DNA of 64,000 nt, taken from Gammaproteobacteria bacterium. GTDB taxonomy: Bacteria > Pseudomonadota > Gammaproteobacteria > Steroidobacterales > Steroidobacteraceae. Every line of letters begins with the position of its first letter. Positions within the stretch are counted from its first letter, which is position 1. Position numbers and translations under genes: made by a program. Positions 1 through 7,786 of the stretch are shown here, piece after piece. The notes under the pieces are model-generated. The model did no database searches. It was not told the DNA's origin and saw nothing but the letters and a program-made list of their open reading frames with translations. The stretch is from contig JAHEAZ010000004.1 in NCBI GenBank assembly GCA_024642505.1, positions 21,841-85,840 on the forward strand. Direction: 5' to 3'.

Positions 1-111
1 ACCCGCGGACTGGTGATGGTATTGACTGCACTTCGTGCGATGAACAAGGCTAACATTCAAACAACATCGGATGTCTTACTAATAGGAACAGTTGGTGAAG
101 AAGGTTTGGGC
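1..111 (+). pseudogene. 3'-truncated M20-family metallopeptidase remnant
   Basis: Reading from base 1 gives about 37 residues matching the core of M20/M25/M40 metallopeptidases: a helix ending LRAMNKANIQT followed by the strand GTVGEEGLG, where the Glu-Glu pair is the metal/catalytic motif. After GEEGLG the family normally continues with a D-L-R-G-like stretch, but here the frame runs into unrelated sequence and stops at 361-363, inside potF in another frame. The upstream part lies outside the window. Codons such as TTA, CTA, ATA and ACA are frequent here and rare in the neighbours, so the piece looks foreign. It is probably a gene remnant left by a rearrangement. A mis-joined contig is the alternative. 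The family call rests on motif recall. Confidence 0.55.
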
Positions 112-193
112 GTTTGCGGGTGTTATAGTAGTGTTTCGATGGCGACCCCGGATCGGCTCCGGCCGCGGGCCGTCGATAATAATCATGAGAGAC

Positions 194-207
194 GCCGGGT
201 AACCGGC
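194..207 (+). promoter_or_regulatory. Small GNRA-type hairpin just before the potF ribosome binding site
   Basis: GCCGG-GTAA-CCGGC forms a perfect five-base-pair stem closed by a GTAA (GNRA-type) loop, three bases ahead of the GGAGG at 211-215. It could stabilise the potF leader or tune access to the ribosome site. A role is inferred from position only. Confidence 0.3.
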
Positions 208-220
208 CGTGGAGGAAACG

Positions 221-1354
221 ATGCGGAATATCTACAAGTCCGGCCTGCTGGTCGCGGCGCTTGCAGTCGCCGTCGCGGGCTGTGGCAAGAAAGAAGAGGG
301 CGAGAAGGCCGCCGGTCCGCCGGCGCCCGAGGAGAAGATCCTCAACGTCTACAACTGGTCTGATTACATCGCCGAAGACACGATCGCCAACTTCGAGCAG
401 CAGACCGGCATCAAGGTCAACTACGACGTGTTCGACTCGAACGAGGTACTGGAGACCAAGCTGCTGGCCGGCAAGACCGGTTACGACGTGGTGGTGCCCT
501 CGGCCTCGTTCCTGGAGCGGCAGATCAAGGCGGGCGTGTTCATGGCGCTGGACCAGGCCAAGCTGCCCAACCTGGTCAACATGGATCCCGAGATCATGCA
601 GCGCGTGGCGCTCCATGACCCGGGCAACGAGCATTCGGTGCCTTACCTGTGGGGCACCACCGGCATCGGCTACAACCCGGAAAAGGTCATGGCCGCGCTC
701 GGTACCGACACCATAGACAGCTGGTCCACGATCTTCGACCCGGCGAACGCCGCCAAGTTGAAGGATTGCGGCATCGTGATGCTGGACGCGCCGACGGAAG
801 TGTTCGATTCCGCGCTGATATATCTCGGCAAGGACCCGAACAGCGAGAGCGAGGAAGACCTCAAGGCGGCCTCGGACCTGATCATGAAGATCCGTCCCTA
901 CGTGCGCTACTTCCACTCGTCGCAGTACATCAACGACCTGGCGAACGGTGAGATCTGCGTGGCGCTGGGCTGGAGTGGCGACATCCTGCAGGCGCAGGCG
1001 CGCGGGGCAGAGGCGGAAAAGCCGGTCAACGTTGCCTATGCCATCCCCAAGGAAGGCGCGATCATCTGGTTCGACATGCTGGCCATCCCGGCCGACGCGC
1101 CGCACCCGGACAATGCGCACCAGTTCGTCAACTACATCATGGAGCCGGCGGTCATCGCGGGCATCAGCGACTACGTCGCCTATGCCAACGGCAACGCGGC
1201 GTCATTCGAGATGATCGACGAGGCGGTGCGGACCGATCCTTCCGTCTACCCGACACCCGAGGTAAAGTCGAAGCTCTACCCCTCGCTCGCGGAGTCGCAG
1301 GAGTACAGCAGACTGTCCAATCGGGCCTGGACCACGGTCCGAACCGGGCAATAA
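221..1354 (+). CDS. potF: Putrescine/spermidine ABC transporter substrate-binding lipoprotein
   Basis: Binding protein of a polyamine importer, which hands putrescine-type ligands to the PotH/PotI permeases. The ATG at 221 is chosen because GGAGG lies six bases upstream; the in-frame GTG at 209 has no such site. The first residues form a signal peptide ending in a lipobox (VAGC), so the protein is probably a lipid-anchored periplasmic protein, unlike soluble E. coli PotF. The mature part begins with the family pattern LNVYNWSDYIAEDT and continues through GYDVVVPS and WGTTGIGYNP, typical of PotF/PotD periplasmic folds. Length (377 aa) is normal. It opens a potFGHI operon, and a hairpin at 1372-1401 may lower expression of the downstream genes relative to this one. 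The exact ligand (putrescine or spermidine) cannot be read from sequence. Confidence 0.93.
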   Translation: MRNIYKSGLLVAALAVAVAGCGKKEEGEKAAGPPAPEEKILNVYNWSDYIAEDTIANFEQQTGIKVNYDVFDSNEVLETKLLAGKTGYDVVVPSASFLERQIKAGVFMALDQAKLPNLVNMDPEIMQRVALHDPGNEHSVPYLWGTTGIGYNPEKVMAALGTDTIDSWSTIFDPANAAKLKDCGIVMLDAPTEVFDSALIYLGKDPNSESEEDLKAASDLIMKIRPYVRYFHSSQYINDLANGEICVALGWSGDILQAQARGAEAEKPVNVAYAIPKEGAIIWFDMLAIPADAPHPDNAHQFVNYIMEPAVIAGISDYVAYANGNAASFEMIDEAVRTDPSVYPTPEVKSKLYPSLAESQEYSRLSNRAWTTVRTGQ

Positions 1355-1371
1355 AAGCAACTGGACAAACG

Positions 1372-1401
1372 GGCCCCGGATGGCGATAAGCTTCCGGGGC
1401 C
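1372..1401 (+). terminator. Intercistronic hairpin (potF-potG), partial terminator or mRNA stabiliser
   Basis: GGCCCCGGA (1372-1380) pairs perfectly with TCCGGGGCC (1393-1401) around a 12-base loop and is followed by TTGTTG. The strong GC stem has only a weak T run, so it may act as a leaky terminator or protect the 3' end of potF mRNA. That would fit the usual need for an excess of binding protein over transporter. Confidence 0.5.
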
Positions 1402-1422
1402 TTGTTGCGTAAGGGCCAAGCC

Positions 1423-2574
1423 ATGGCAAACGTCCGGCCGGAGCACAAACTCGAACCCTGGAAGGACCCGTCCGCGGAACCCTACATCCGGATCGAGAAG
1501 GTCACCAAGAAGTTCGGGGACTTCGTCGCCGTGGACGACGTCTCGCTGAAGATCTACCAGGGGGAGATATTCTGCCTGCTGGGTGCGTCCGGCTGCGGCA
1601 AGACCACCCTGTTGAGGTTGCTGGCCGGCTTCGACGAGCCCACCGCGGGCAAGATCTGGATTGACGGCGCCGACATGGCGGGTATTCCCCCCTACCGGCG
1701 GCCGGTCAACATGATGTTCCAGTCCTACGCGCTGTTTCCGCACATGAGCGTGGAGCAGAACGTGTCCTTCGGCCTCAGGCAGGACAAGCTGCCGCGGGGC
1801 GAGATCAAGGACCGGGTCGATGCCATCCTCGAACTGGTGAAGATGACGCAGTTCGCCGGGCGCAAGCCGCACCAACTGTCGGGCGGCCAGCGCCAGCGCG
1901 TGGCGCTGGCGCGATCGCTGGTCAAGCAGCCCAAGCTGTTGCTGCTGGACGAACCGCTCGGCGCGCTGGACAAGAAGCTGCGCGAGCACACCCAGTTCGA
2001 GCTGGTCAACATCCAGGAGAAGCTTGGCGTCACCTTCGTGGTAGTGACCCATGACCAGGAAGAGGCGATGACGCTGGCCTCCCGGATCGGGGTCATGAAT
2101 CACGGCGAGATTGTCCAGGTCGGGACGCCGGGCGACATCTACGAGTACCCGATTTCGCGTTTTGTTGCCGACTTCGTCGGCTCGGTCAACTTGTTCGAAG
2201 GCGCGTTGATCGAGGACGAGCCGGACTACGTGCGTGTATCCGCGAAGGAGCTGGGCGGCCACTTCTTCGTCAATCATGGCGTCAGCGCGCCACCGGACGC
2301 CACGGTCTGGGTGGCACTCAGGCCGGAGAAGATTGTGATCTCGCGCGATCCACCGGTGATGGAGGGAGAGGACAATCGCGTGCAGGCGGTGGTGAAGGAA
2401 ATTGCCTATCTCGGCGACGTCTCGGTTTACCTGGTGCGGCTGCCGTCGGGGCGCATGGTCCGCGTGACCCGCCCCAACATGCGCCGGCAGTCGGCGGCAG
2501 TTGACCGCATCACCTGGGACGAGGAAGTCTGGCTGTCCTGGGATGCCTCGAGCCCGGTGGTGGTCACGCAGTGA
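1423..2574 (+). CDS. potG: Polyamine ABC transporter ATP-binding subunit
   Basis: Cytoplasmic ATPase that drives polyamine import with PotF, PotH and PotI. The ATG at 1423 follows an AAGGG ribosome site; an in-frame TTG at 1402 lies inside the preceding hairpin and is unlikely. Visible motifs are Walker A GASGCGKTT (about residues 54-62), the Q-loop around MMFQSYALFPHMS, the signature LSGGQRQRVALARS, Walker B LLLLDEPLGALD and the switch His in VVVTHDQEEA. The last hundred residues form a TOBE-type domain as in PotA/PotG. Length (383 aa) fits. Its TGA overlaps the GTG of the next gene, so translation is likely coupled. Confidence 0.94.
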   Translation: MANVRPEHKLEPWKDPSAEPYIRIEKVTKKFGDFVAVDDVSLKIYQGEIFCLLGASGCGKTTLLRLLAGFDEPTAGKIWIDGADMAGIPPYRRPVNMMFQSYALFPHMSVEQNVSFGLRQDKLPRGEIKDRVDAILELVKMTQFAGRKPHQLSGGQRQRVALARSLVKQPKLLLLDEPLGALDKKLREHTQFELVNIQEKLGVTFVVVTHDQEEAMTLASRIGVMNHGEIVQVGTPGDIYEYPISRFVADFVGSVNLFEGALIEDEPDYVRVSAKELGGHFFVNHGVSAPPDATVWVALRPEKIVISRDPPVMEGEDNRVQAVVKEIAYLGDVSVYLVRLPSGRMVRVTRPNMRRQSAAVDRITWDEEVWLSWDASSPVVVTQ

Positions 2575-3572
2575 ACGCTGGGCCCGCCCGGCTGCGCCGC
2601 GAGCCGCCGATGTTGCTGGCGGAACTGATGGCCTGGATCCGTGCCTTCGGCCCCTACCGCTGGGCGAGCCATCGGTTGTTGAACTGGGGCATCACCGGTC
2701 GTACGGCCGTGATCGGGCTGCCCTACCTGTGGCTGATCCTGTTCTTCCTGATTCCCTTCATCATCGTGCTCAAGATCTCGGTATCCGACATTCGTCTCGG
2801 CATGCCGCCCTACGAGCCGATGGTGCATTGGATCGAGCACCAGGTCGTGGCGCTGCAGATCAACTTCGGCAACTACGCCTTCCTGTTCAAGGACGCGCTC
2901 TATCGCAACGCCTATATGAACTCGATCCTGGTGGCCGCGGGGTCCACCGTGCTGTGCCTGCTGGTCGGCTACCCAATGGCCTACGGCATTGCGCGCACCA
3001 GCCCATCCTGGCGGAACCTGCTGCTGATGATGGTGATGCTGCCGTTCTGGACCTCGTTCCTGCTGCGGGTTTACGCCTGGATCGGCATCCTCAAGAACAA
3101 TGGGCTGATCAACAACGTGTTGATGGCGATGGGAGTCATCGACGAGCCCATCGTCATGCTGCAGACCGACTTTGCCGTCTACGTGGGCATCGTCTATTCA
3201 TACCTGCCGTTCATGGTGCTGCCGCTGTACGCTACCCTCGAGAAGATGGACCTGACGCTGCTGGAGGCGGCTGCAGACCTCGGCTGCCACCCGACCAAGG
3301 CCTTCATGACCATCACGCTGCCGCTGTCGGTGCCAGGCATCGTCGCCGGCAGCATGCTGGTGTTCATCCCGGCGGTAGGCGAGTTCGTCATCCCGGCGCT
3401 GCTCGGCGGACCGGATTCGCTGATGATCGGTCGCGTCCTGTGGGAGGAGTTCTTCCACAATCGTGACTGGCCGGTGGCCAGCGCGGTGGCGATCGCCATG
3501 CTGATCCTGCTGGTAGGGCCAATCATGATCCTGCAGTACAACCAGGGCCGGCAGGCGGGGGCGCACCGATGA
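2571..3572 (+). CDS. potH: Polyamine ABC transporter permease (PotH type)
   Basis: Inner-membrane permease, one half of the polyamine translocation pore. It starts with GTG overlapping the potG stop (GTGA), which suggests translational coupling; an in-frame ATG at 2610 is the alternative. The protein (333 aa) has an N-terminal hydrophilic tail, about six hydrophobic segments, and the cytoplasmic EAA loop LLEAAADLGCHPTKAF that docks on PotG. The segment GSMLVFIPAVGEFVIPALLGG is typical of the PotB/PotH permeases. Its end overlaps potI by four bases (ATGA). Confidence 0.92.
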   Translation: MNAGPARLRREPPMLLAELMAWIRAFGPYRWASHRLLNWGITGRTAVIGLPYLWLILFFLIPFIIVLKISVSDIRLGMPPYEPMVHWIEHQVVALQINFGNYAFLFKDALYRNAYMNSILVAAGSTVLCLLVGYPMAYGIARTSPSWRNLLLMMVMLPFWTSFLLRVYAWIGILKNNGLINNVLMAMGVIDEPIVMLQTDFAVYVGIVYSYLPFMVLPLYATLEKMDLTLLEAAADLGCHPTKAFMTITLPLSVPGIVAGSMLVFIPAVGEFVIPALLGGPDSLMIGRVLWEEFFHNRDWPVASAVAIAMLILLVGPIMILQYNQGRQAGAHR

Positions 3573-4411
3573 TCGGGCGGCGCTCCTTCCTGGTGACGAC
3601 GATGATGGCCTTCGGCTTCGCGTTCCTGTACATCCCGATCCTGTCGATGATGGTTTTTTCGTTCAACGAGTCCCGGCTGGTGACGGTCTGGGCCGGCTTC
3701 TCGACCAAGTGGTACGTCGAGCTGATACACAACGACCAGATCATCAACGCCGCCAAGCTGTCGCTCAAGATCGCGGCCATCAATGCGACCGGCGCCGTAA
3801 TCCTGGGCACGCTGGCAGGCCTGGCGCTGACCCGCTTCCGTCGCTTCAAGGGTCGCACCCTGATGACCGGCATGACCACGGCGCCGCTGGTCATGCCAGA
3901 GGTCATCACCGGGCTGTCGTTGCTGATGCTGTTCGTGGCCATGGAGCAGATCTTCGGCTGGCCGGCGGGCCGCGGCGTCACGACTATCACGATCGCGCAC
4001 ATGACCTTCTCCATGGCCTACGTGACCGTGGTCATCCAGTCGCGCCTGTCGACGCTCGACGAGTCGCTCGAGGAAGCAGCGCTGGACCTGGGAGCAAGGC
4101 CGGCCAAGGTGTTCTTCCTGATTACCCTGCCGATCATCTTCCCGGCGATCCTCGCCGGCTGGCTGCTGGCCTTCACGCTGTCCTGGGATGACCTGGTGAT
4201 CACCAGCTTCGTGTCGGGCCCGGGTTCGAGCACGCTGCCACTCGTCATCTTCTCGAAGGTGCGCCTCGGAGTCAGCCCCGATATCAACGCACTGGCTACG
4301 ATCATGGTTTCGCTGGTGGCGATCGGCATAGTCACGGCCGGCTTCTACATGCAGCGGCAGGAGAAGCGGCGCGAACGCGATATCCAGGCGGCGCTGGCAA
4401 TCAACCAGTGA
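3569..4411 (+). CDS. potI: Polyamine ABC transporter permease (PotI type)
   Basis: Second inner-membrane permease of the polyamine importer. The ATG overlaps the potH stop by four bases. The protein (280 aa) shows six hydrophobic segments, the family N-terminal stretch YIPILSMMVFSFNES, and the EAA loop LEEAALDLGARPAKVF for contact with the ATPase. The segment SWDDLVITSFVSGPGS is characteristic of PotC/PotI. It is the last transporter gene; a glucokinase follows after seven bases and is probably on the same transcript. Confidence 0.93.
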   Translation: MIGRRSFLVTTMMAFGFAFLYIPILSMMVFSFNESRLVTVWAGFSTKWYVELIHNDQIINAAKLSLKIAAINATGAVILGTLAGLALTRFRRFKGRTLMTGMTTAPLVMPEVITGLSLLMLFVAMEQIFGWPAGRGVTTITIAHMTFSMAYVTVVIQSRLSTLDESLEEAALDLGARPAKVFFLITLPIIFPAILAGWLLAFTLSWDDLVITSFVSGPGSSTLPLVIFSKVRLGVSPDINALATIMVSLVAIGIVTAGFYMQRQEKRRERDIQAALAINQ

Positions 4412-4418
4412 GGCAGGC

Positions 4419-5156
4419 ATGAGACTGCTCGGCATCGACACGGGCGGGTCGAGCCTCAAGGCTGCGCCGGTCGAGGTCACGACCGGTGTATTGGCGGCCG
4501 ATGTCGTCAGTTTTCCGACGCCGTCGCCCGCCACACCGGCGGCCATTGCCGCTGTGGTCAAGCGGATCGCCGAGTCGTTTCCCGAGCTAGGCGGGCCGGT
4601 GGGATTCGCCTTTCCGAGCGTGGTCAGGGCGGGCGTTGCCTGCACCGCAGCCAATGTCGACCAGGGCTGGATCGGCACCGACGGCGCGCGGCTGGTGCGC
4701 GAAGCGACGGGTCGGCCGGCCGCGTTCCTCAACGACGCCGATGCCGCCGGCCTTGCGGAAGTGAGGGTCGGTGCCGGCGGCGGGCAGGACGGCACCGTCA
4801 TCATGCTTACCTTCGGCACCGGCATCGGCAGCGCCATCTTTCACGACGGTCATCTGATGCCCAATACCGAGTTCGGGCACATGGAGATCCGCGGCATGGA
4901 GGCCGAGCACCGCGCCTCGGCACGCGTGCGCAAAGTGGAGTGTCTAGGCTGGCCGGAGTGGGCGCAGCGGGTCAACGAGGTGCTCGCGTGCATGCATGCA
5001 CTGTTCTGGCCCGACCTGTTCATCCTGGGCGGCGGGGTGGTCGAGAACTGGGCATCGTTCGGGCCGTTGCTGGAGTCGCCCACGCGGGTCGTACCGGCAG
5101 AGCTTGGTAATACCGCCGGTATTGTCGGCGCAGCGCTGGCCGCCAGCGAACTCTAG
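4419..5156 (+). CDS. ppgK: Polyphosphate glucokinase (ROK family)
   Basis: Predicted to phosphorylate glucose to glucose-6-phosphate using inorganic polyphosphate, and possibly ATP. It belongs to the ROK sugar kinase superfamily: the first phosphate-binding motif is [11 protein letters not shown] near the N-terminus, the catalytic Asp lies in FLNDADAAG, and [16 protein letters not shown] and PDLFILGGG follow in order. These blocks, the [12 protein letters not shown] segment and the short 245-aa length match polyphosphate-specific PpgK, best known from actinobacteria, rather than ordinary ROK glucokinases. It starts seven bases after potI and ends just before a palindromic repeat that may serve as terminator. 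A sugar kinase in a polyamine transport operon is unusual and suggests a transferred gene. Use of polyphosphate is inferred from family resemblance. Confidence 0.85.
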   Translation: MRLLGIDTGGSSLKAAPVEVTTGVLAADVVSFPTPSPATPAAIAAVVKRIAESFPELGGPVGFAFPSVVRAGVACTAANVDQGWIGTDGARLVREATGRPAAFLNDADAAGLAEVRVGAGGGQDGTVIMLTFGTGIGSAIFHDGHLMPNTEFGHMEIRGMEAEHRASARVRKVECLGWPEWAQRVNEVLACMHALFWPDLFILGGGVVENWASFGPLLESPTRVVPAELGNTAGIVGAALAASEL

Positions 5157-5213
5157 AAAAGAGGGGACGGCCCCTGTTTTTGCGACGCCAACAGGGGACC
5201 GTCCCCTTTTTTC
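5157..5213. repeat. Palindromic intergenic repeat, copy 1 (GGGGACGG...CCGTCCCC)
   Basis: A near-perfect inverted repeat: the left arm 5157-5178 (core GAGGGGACGGCCCCTG) pairs with the right arm 5190-5210 (core CAGGGGACCGTCCCC) across an 11-base loop and runs into TTTTTT. It resembles REP-type elements in which each arm carries a small GGGGAC...GTCCCC motif. A second copy lies at 6394-6474, on the other side of the next gene. The hairpin plus T run could also end the pot-ppgK transcript. Confidence 0.75.
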
Positions 5214-5246
5214 GACTGCTGGTAGCTATCTACGCAGACCTGAACC

Positions 5247-6392
5247 ATGCAAATTCGGTCCAAACTTCCCAATGTTGGTACGACCATCTTTACGGTGATT
5301 TCGCGCCTGGCGGCGGAGAAGGGCGCGGTCAACCTGGGGCAGGGGTTCCCGGACTTCGAGCCGCCGGATGAATTGCTCGATCGCGTTGCTCATCATCTGC
5401 GCGCGCGGCACAACCAATACGCGCCAATGGCTGGCGTACCTGCCCTGCTCGAGCAGATTGCGTTCAAGATAGATCGTCTACACGGGGTCCAGGTCGACCC
5501 GCAGGCGGAAATCACGGTCAGTGCCGGTGGTACCGAGGCGATCTTCTGTGCCATCCAGGCGGTCGTGCATCCGGGCGACGAGGTGATCCTGCTCGATCCA
5601 TGCTTCGACTGCTATGCGCCGACCGTGGAGCTCGCGGGTGGAACTGTCGTCCGAGTGCCGCTCACAATGCCCGACTTCCGGATCGACTTCGAGCGGCTCG
5701 GCGCGGCGCTGTCGCCGCGCACCCGGTTGGTAGTGATCAACACTCCTCACAATCCAAGCGGCGCACTGGCTGACGCCGACGACTGGGCACGGATTGGATC
5801 GTTGCTGCACGGAACCGACACGCTCGTCCTGTCAGACGAGGTTTATGAGCATCTGGTGTTCGACGGCCGGTCGCACGTTTCCGCATTGTCCAACGAGTCT
5901 CTGCGCTCGCGCGCCTTCGTGGTATTTTCGTTTGGCAAGGTGTTCAATGCCACTGGGTGGAAAATCGGGTATTGCGTGGCGCCGCCCGAGATGACAGCTG
6001 CGCTGCGCAAGGTCCATCAGTTCGTGACCTTCTCCGTCTCGACGCCAGTCCAGCACGGACTGGCCGACTATCTTGAATCCAGTCCCGAATTCTTCGGTTT
6101 GCTGTCCGATTTCTACCAGGCCCGCCGCGACAAGTTCATCCGGCTGCTGGCGGGATCACGCTTCACGCTGACGCCGTCGCACGGAACCTACTTCCAGCTG
6201 GTCGACTACTCGGCGGTCTCGCAGGCGAGCGACATCGAGTTCTGTCGCGAGCTGGTCGATCACCATGGCGTGGCGGCCATACCTGTCTCGCACTTTTGCG
6301 AGACGCCGCCCGACTGCCGCCTGCTACGTTTCTGCTTCGCCAAATCGGACGCAACCCTCGAGACTGCAGCGGAGCGACTCCACGCCGTATAG
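5247..6392 (+). CDS. PLP-dependent aminotransferase, methionine aminotransferase (YbdL-like)
   Basis: Fold-type I aminotransferase (381 aa), probably acting on methionine or aromatic amino acids and their keto acids, as known for YbdL/MtnE-type enzymes. Visible motifs are VNLGQGFPDFEPP near the N-terminus, the PLP-phosphate site SAGGTEAIF, NTPHNPSG, LSDEVYEHL, and the PLP-lysine block SFGKVFNATGWKIGY, which is very close to YbdL. No clear ribosome site precedes the ATG at 5247; an alternative start is not obvious. The gene stands alone between two copies of the same palindromic repeat, so it may be a separately acquired unit. Substrate is inferred; kynurenine-oxoglutarate aminotransferases share these motifs. 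Confidence 0.82.
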   Translation: MQIRSKLPNVGTTIFTVISRLAAEKGAVNLGQGFPDFEPPDELLDRVAHHLRARHNQYAPMAGVPALLEQIAFKIDRLHGVQVDPQAEITVSAGGTEAIFCAIQAVVHPGDEVILLDPCFDCYAPTVELAGGTVVRVPLTMPDFRIDFERLGAALSPRTRLVVINTPHNPSGALADADDWARIGSLLHGTDTLVLSDEVYEHLVFDGRSHVSALSNESLRSRAFVVFSFGKVFNATGWKIGYCVAPPEMTAALRKVHQFVTFSVSTPVQHGLADYLESSPEFFGLLSDFYQARRDKFIRLLAGSRFTLTPSHGTYFQLVDYSAVSQASDIEFCRELVDHHGVAAIPVSHFCETPPDCRLLRFCFAKSDATLETAAERLHAV

Positions 6393-6393
6393 C

Positions 6394-6474
6394 AAATGGG
6401 GACGGTCCCTTTTTCGCAGGTGGTCGATTCTGGCTGCGTCTGAACCAGGCTGGTAAAGGGCCTGTCCCCATTTT
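6394..6474. repeat. Palindromic intergenic repeat, copy 2
   Basis: AAATGGGGACGGTCCCTTTTT (6394-6414) is matched in inverted orientation by AAAGGGCCTGTCCCCATTTT (6455-6474), with about 40 bases between them. The core GGGGAC-G-G-CCC is the same as in copy 1 at 5157-5213. Two related hairpins on both sides of one gene indicate a dispersed repeat family rather than two independent terminators. Copy 2 also lies directly after the aminotransferase stop and may end its mRNA. Confidence 0.72.
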
Positions 6475-6575
6475 CTCCCTTATGTAGAAACGGGGACTGG
6501 TTCACCGACCTGGCAGAGGAATTGCCGCACATTTGCCCCATCTTCAGGCGAGAGACGCGCTTGTAAGGGGCACCA

Positions 6576-7442
6576 GTGAACATAATCTTCGAGTCCGGCC
6601 AAGTTCCGTCGGGCCTCGGAAATGTCCGGACGGAAGTTTCCGGACTGATCCGCTATGAAAAGCTCGAAGTTCCGGCCTTGCCCGAACATGCCCTGCGGCT
6701 GGCCGCAATCGCGGGCAAGACGCGCAGCGACGTACGGCTGCTGACGCGGCTCGTTCAGGCGGACCGGCTGGTCGAGGCGCGAGTGCTGAAGGTGTCCCAG
6801 TTCGCCGCCTACCAGCCCAGCGCTCCCATCAACTCACTTGGTGAGGCGATCTCCTGGCTGGGGGCCGGTGAAGTGGCGGACATGGCGTTCACCGCCTCGA
6901 TTCAAACCCTGCTGTTTGACCCGGTGCGGGGTAAGGGCCGGATCGAGCAATGCTGGAAGGCGTCCATTGCGGCGGCAATCTGGGCCCGTGAGATTGGCGC
7001 CGTATCGCGTCGCCGTTCGGTTGCGACCTACCTCTGCGGCCTGTTGCATGACATCGGCGCACACGCCGCAAGGCTCGCCTGCCAGGATACGGCCGCCAAG
7101 CTTGGTGTGCGCGTGACAGAGGCAGAGCAGGACTCGTTCGTGCAGGAGTTCCGCATGGCGTTCGGCGAGCTGATTGCCGAGCGCTGGTCGTTGGCGGAAC
7201 CCGTCAGTGCCTGCATGCGTGGCTGGAAGGACTGGACGCCCGCCAGCGAGGGCAGCGAGCAGGTCGCGGTGATTCACCTGGCCCACCACCTCGCCGAGAT
7301 CGTCACGCAGCAGGGAGCGGAGTTCGCCCGCGAGGCCTTGTCCGGCAACCAGGCGCTGGATACCCTCAACATCACGCCCGATCGCTTTACCGCACTGCTC
7401 GATCGCACTGCCTGGGTCATGAACCAGGTGCGGGCCTACTGA
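6576..7442 (+). CDS. HDOD domain protein
   Basis: Signal-transduction protein of the HDOD family (288 aa), related to HD phosphohydrolases. Such proteins act in regulation of motility, cell cycle or second-messenger signalling, usually without a proven catalytic role. The N-terminal third (LPEHALRLAAIAGKT, then VLKVSQFAAYQPSAPINSLG) and the motif CGLLHDIGAHAARLA place it here; the HD pair is present in LLHDIG. No receiver or GGDEF domain is attached. The GTG at 6576 is supported by AAGGGG five bases upstream. The 3' end overlaps the convergent YffB-like gene by seven bases. Confidence 0.8.
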   Translation: MNIIFESGQVPSGLGNVRTEVSGLIRYEKLEVPALPEHALRLAAIAGKTRSDVRLLTRLVQADRLVEARVLKVSQFAAYQPSAPINSLGEAISWLGAGEVADMAFTASIQTLLFDPVRGKGRIEQCWKASIAAAIWAREIGAVSRRRSVATYLCGLLHDIGAHAARLACQDTAAKLGVRVTEAEQDSFVQEFRMAFGELIAERWSLAEPVSACMRGWKDWTPASEGSEQVAVIHLAHHLAEIVTQQGAEFAREALSGNQALDTLNITPDRFTALLDRTAWVMNQVRAY

Positions 7443-7786
7443 TCGAAGGCCCGGTCGAACTCGTCCGCGTCGAAGCCGACGAGCAGCTTCTTGCCGCATT
7501 CAACCACCGGCCGCTTGATGGCACTCGAGTTGGCCTCAAGCAGCTTCAGGGCGCGAGCCTGGTCCAGGCCCGTCTTCGCGTGTTCCGGAATCTTTCGCCA
7601 GGTTGGCCCGCGCCGGTTGGCGAGTCTCTCCCAGCCAACCACCTTGGCCCACGCGGCGAGTCGCTCGCTGGGGACGCCTTCACGCTTGTAGTCGTGGAAG
7701 CGGTACTCGACGCCATGCTGGTCGAGCCAGGCAAATGTTTTCTTGATGGTGTCACAGTTCCTGATGCCGTAGACAGTCACTTTCAT
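7436..7786 (-). CDS. ArsC/Spx-family thioredoxin-fold protein, YffB-like
   Basis: Small (116 aa) cytoplasmic thioredoxin-fold protein of the ArsC/YffB/Spx group. The N-terminus MKVTVYGIRNCDTIKK carries the single redox Cys (residue 11), and the C-terminal SAIKRPVVECGKKLLVGFD is the YffB-type block. YffB proteins have been linked to glutathione-dependent thiol reduction; arsenate reduction is not established for them. The ATG at 7786 overlaps the stop of the upstream gene (ATGA), so the two are probably translated together; a 45-base longer frame has no better start. Its stop overlaps the convergent HDOD gene. Confidence 0.82.
   Translation of the reverse strand: MKVTVYGIRNCDTIKKTFAWLDQHGVEYRFHDYKREGVPSERLAAWAKVVGWERLANRRGPTWRKIPEHAKTGLDQARALKLLEANSSAIKRPVVECGKKLLVGFDADEFDRAFDQ

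Noticed and set aside
3194-4837. 547-codon frame opposite potH/potI/ppgK
   Set aside because: High-GC shadow frame: low-complexity Arg/Gln/His content, while the plus strand has clear permease and kinase motifs.
7436-7786. Arsenate reductase arsC
   Set aside because: The C-terminal block is YffB-like, and no arsenic resistance genes are nearby.
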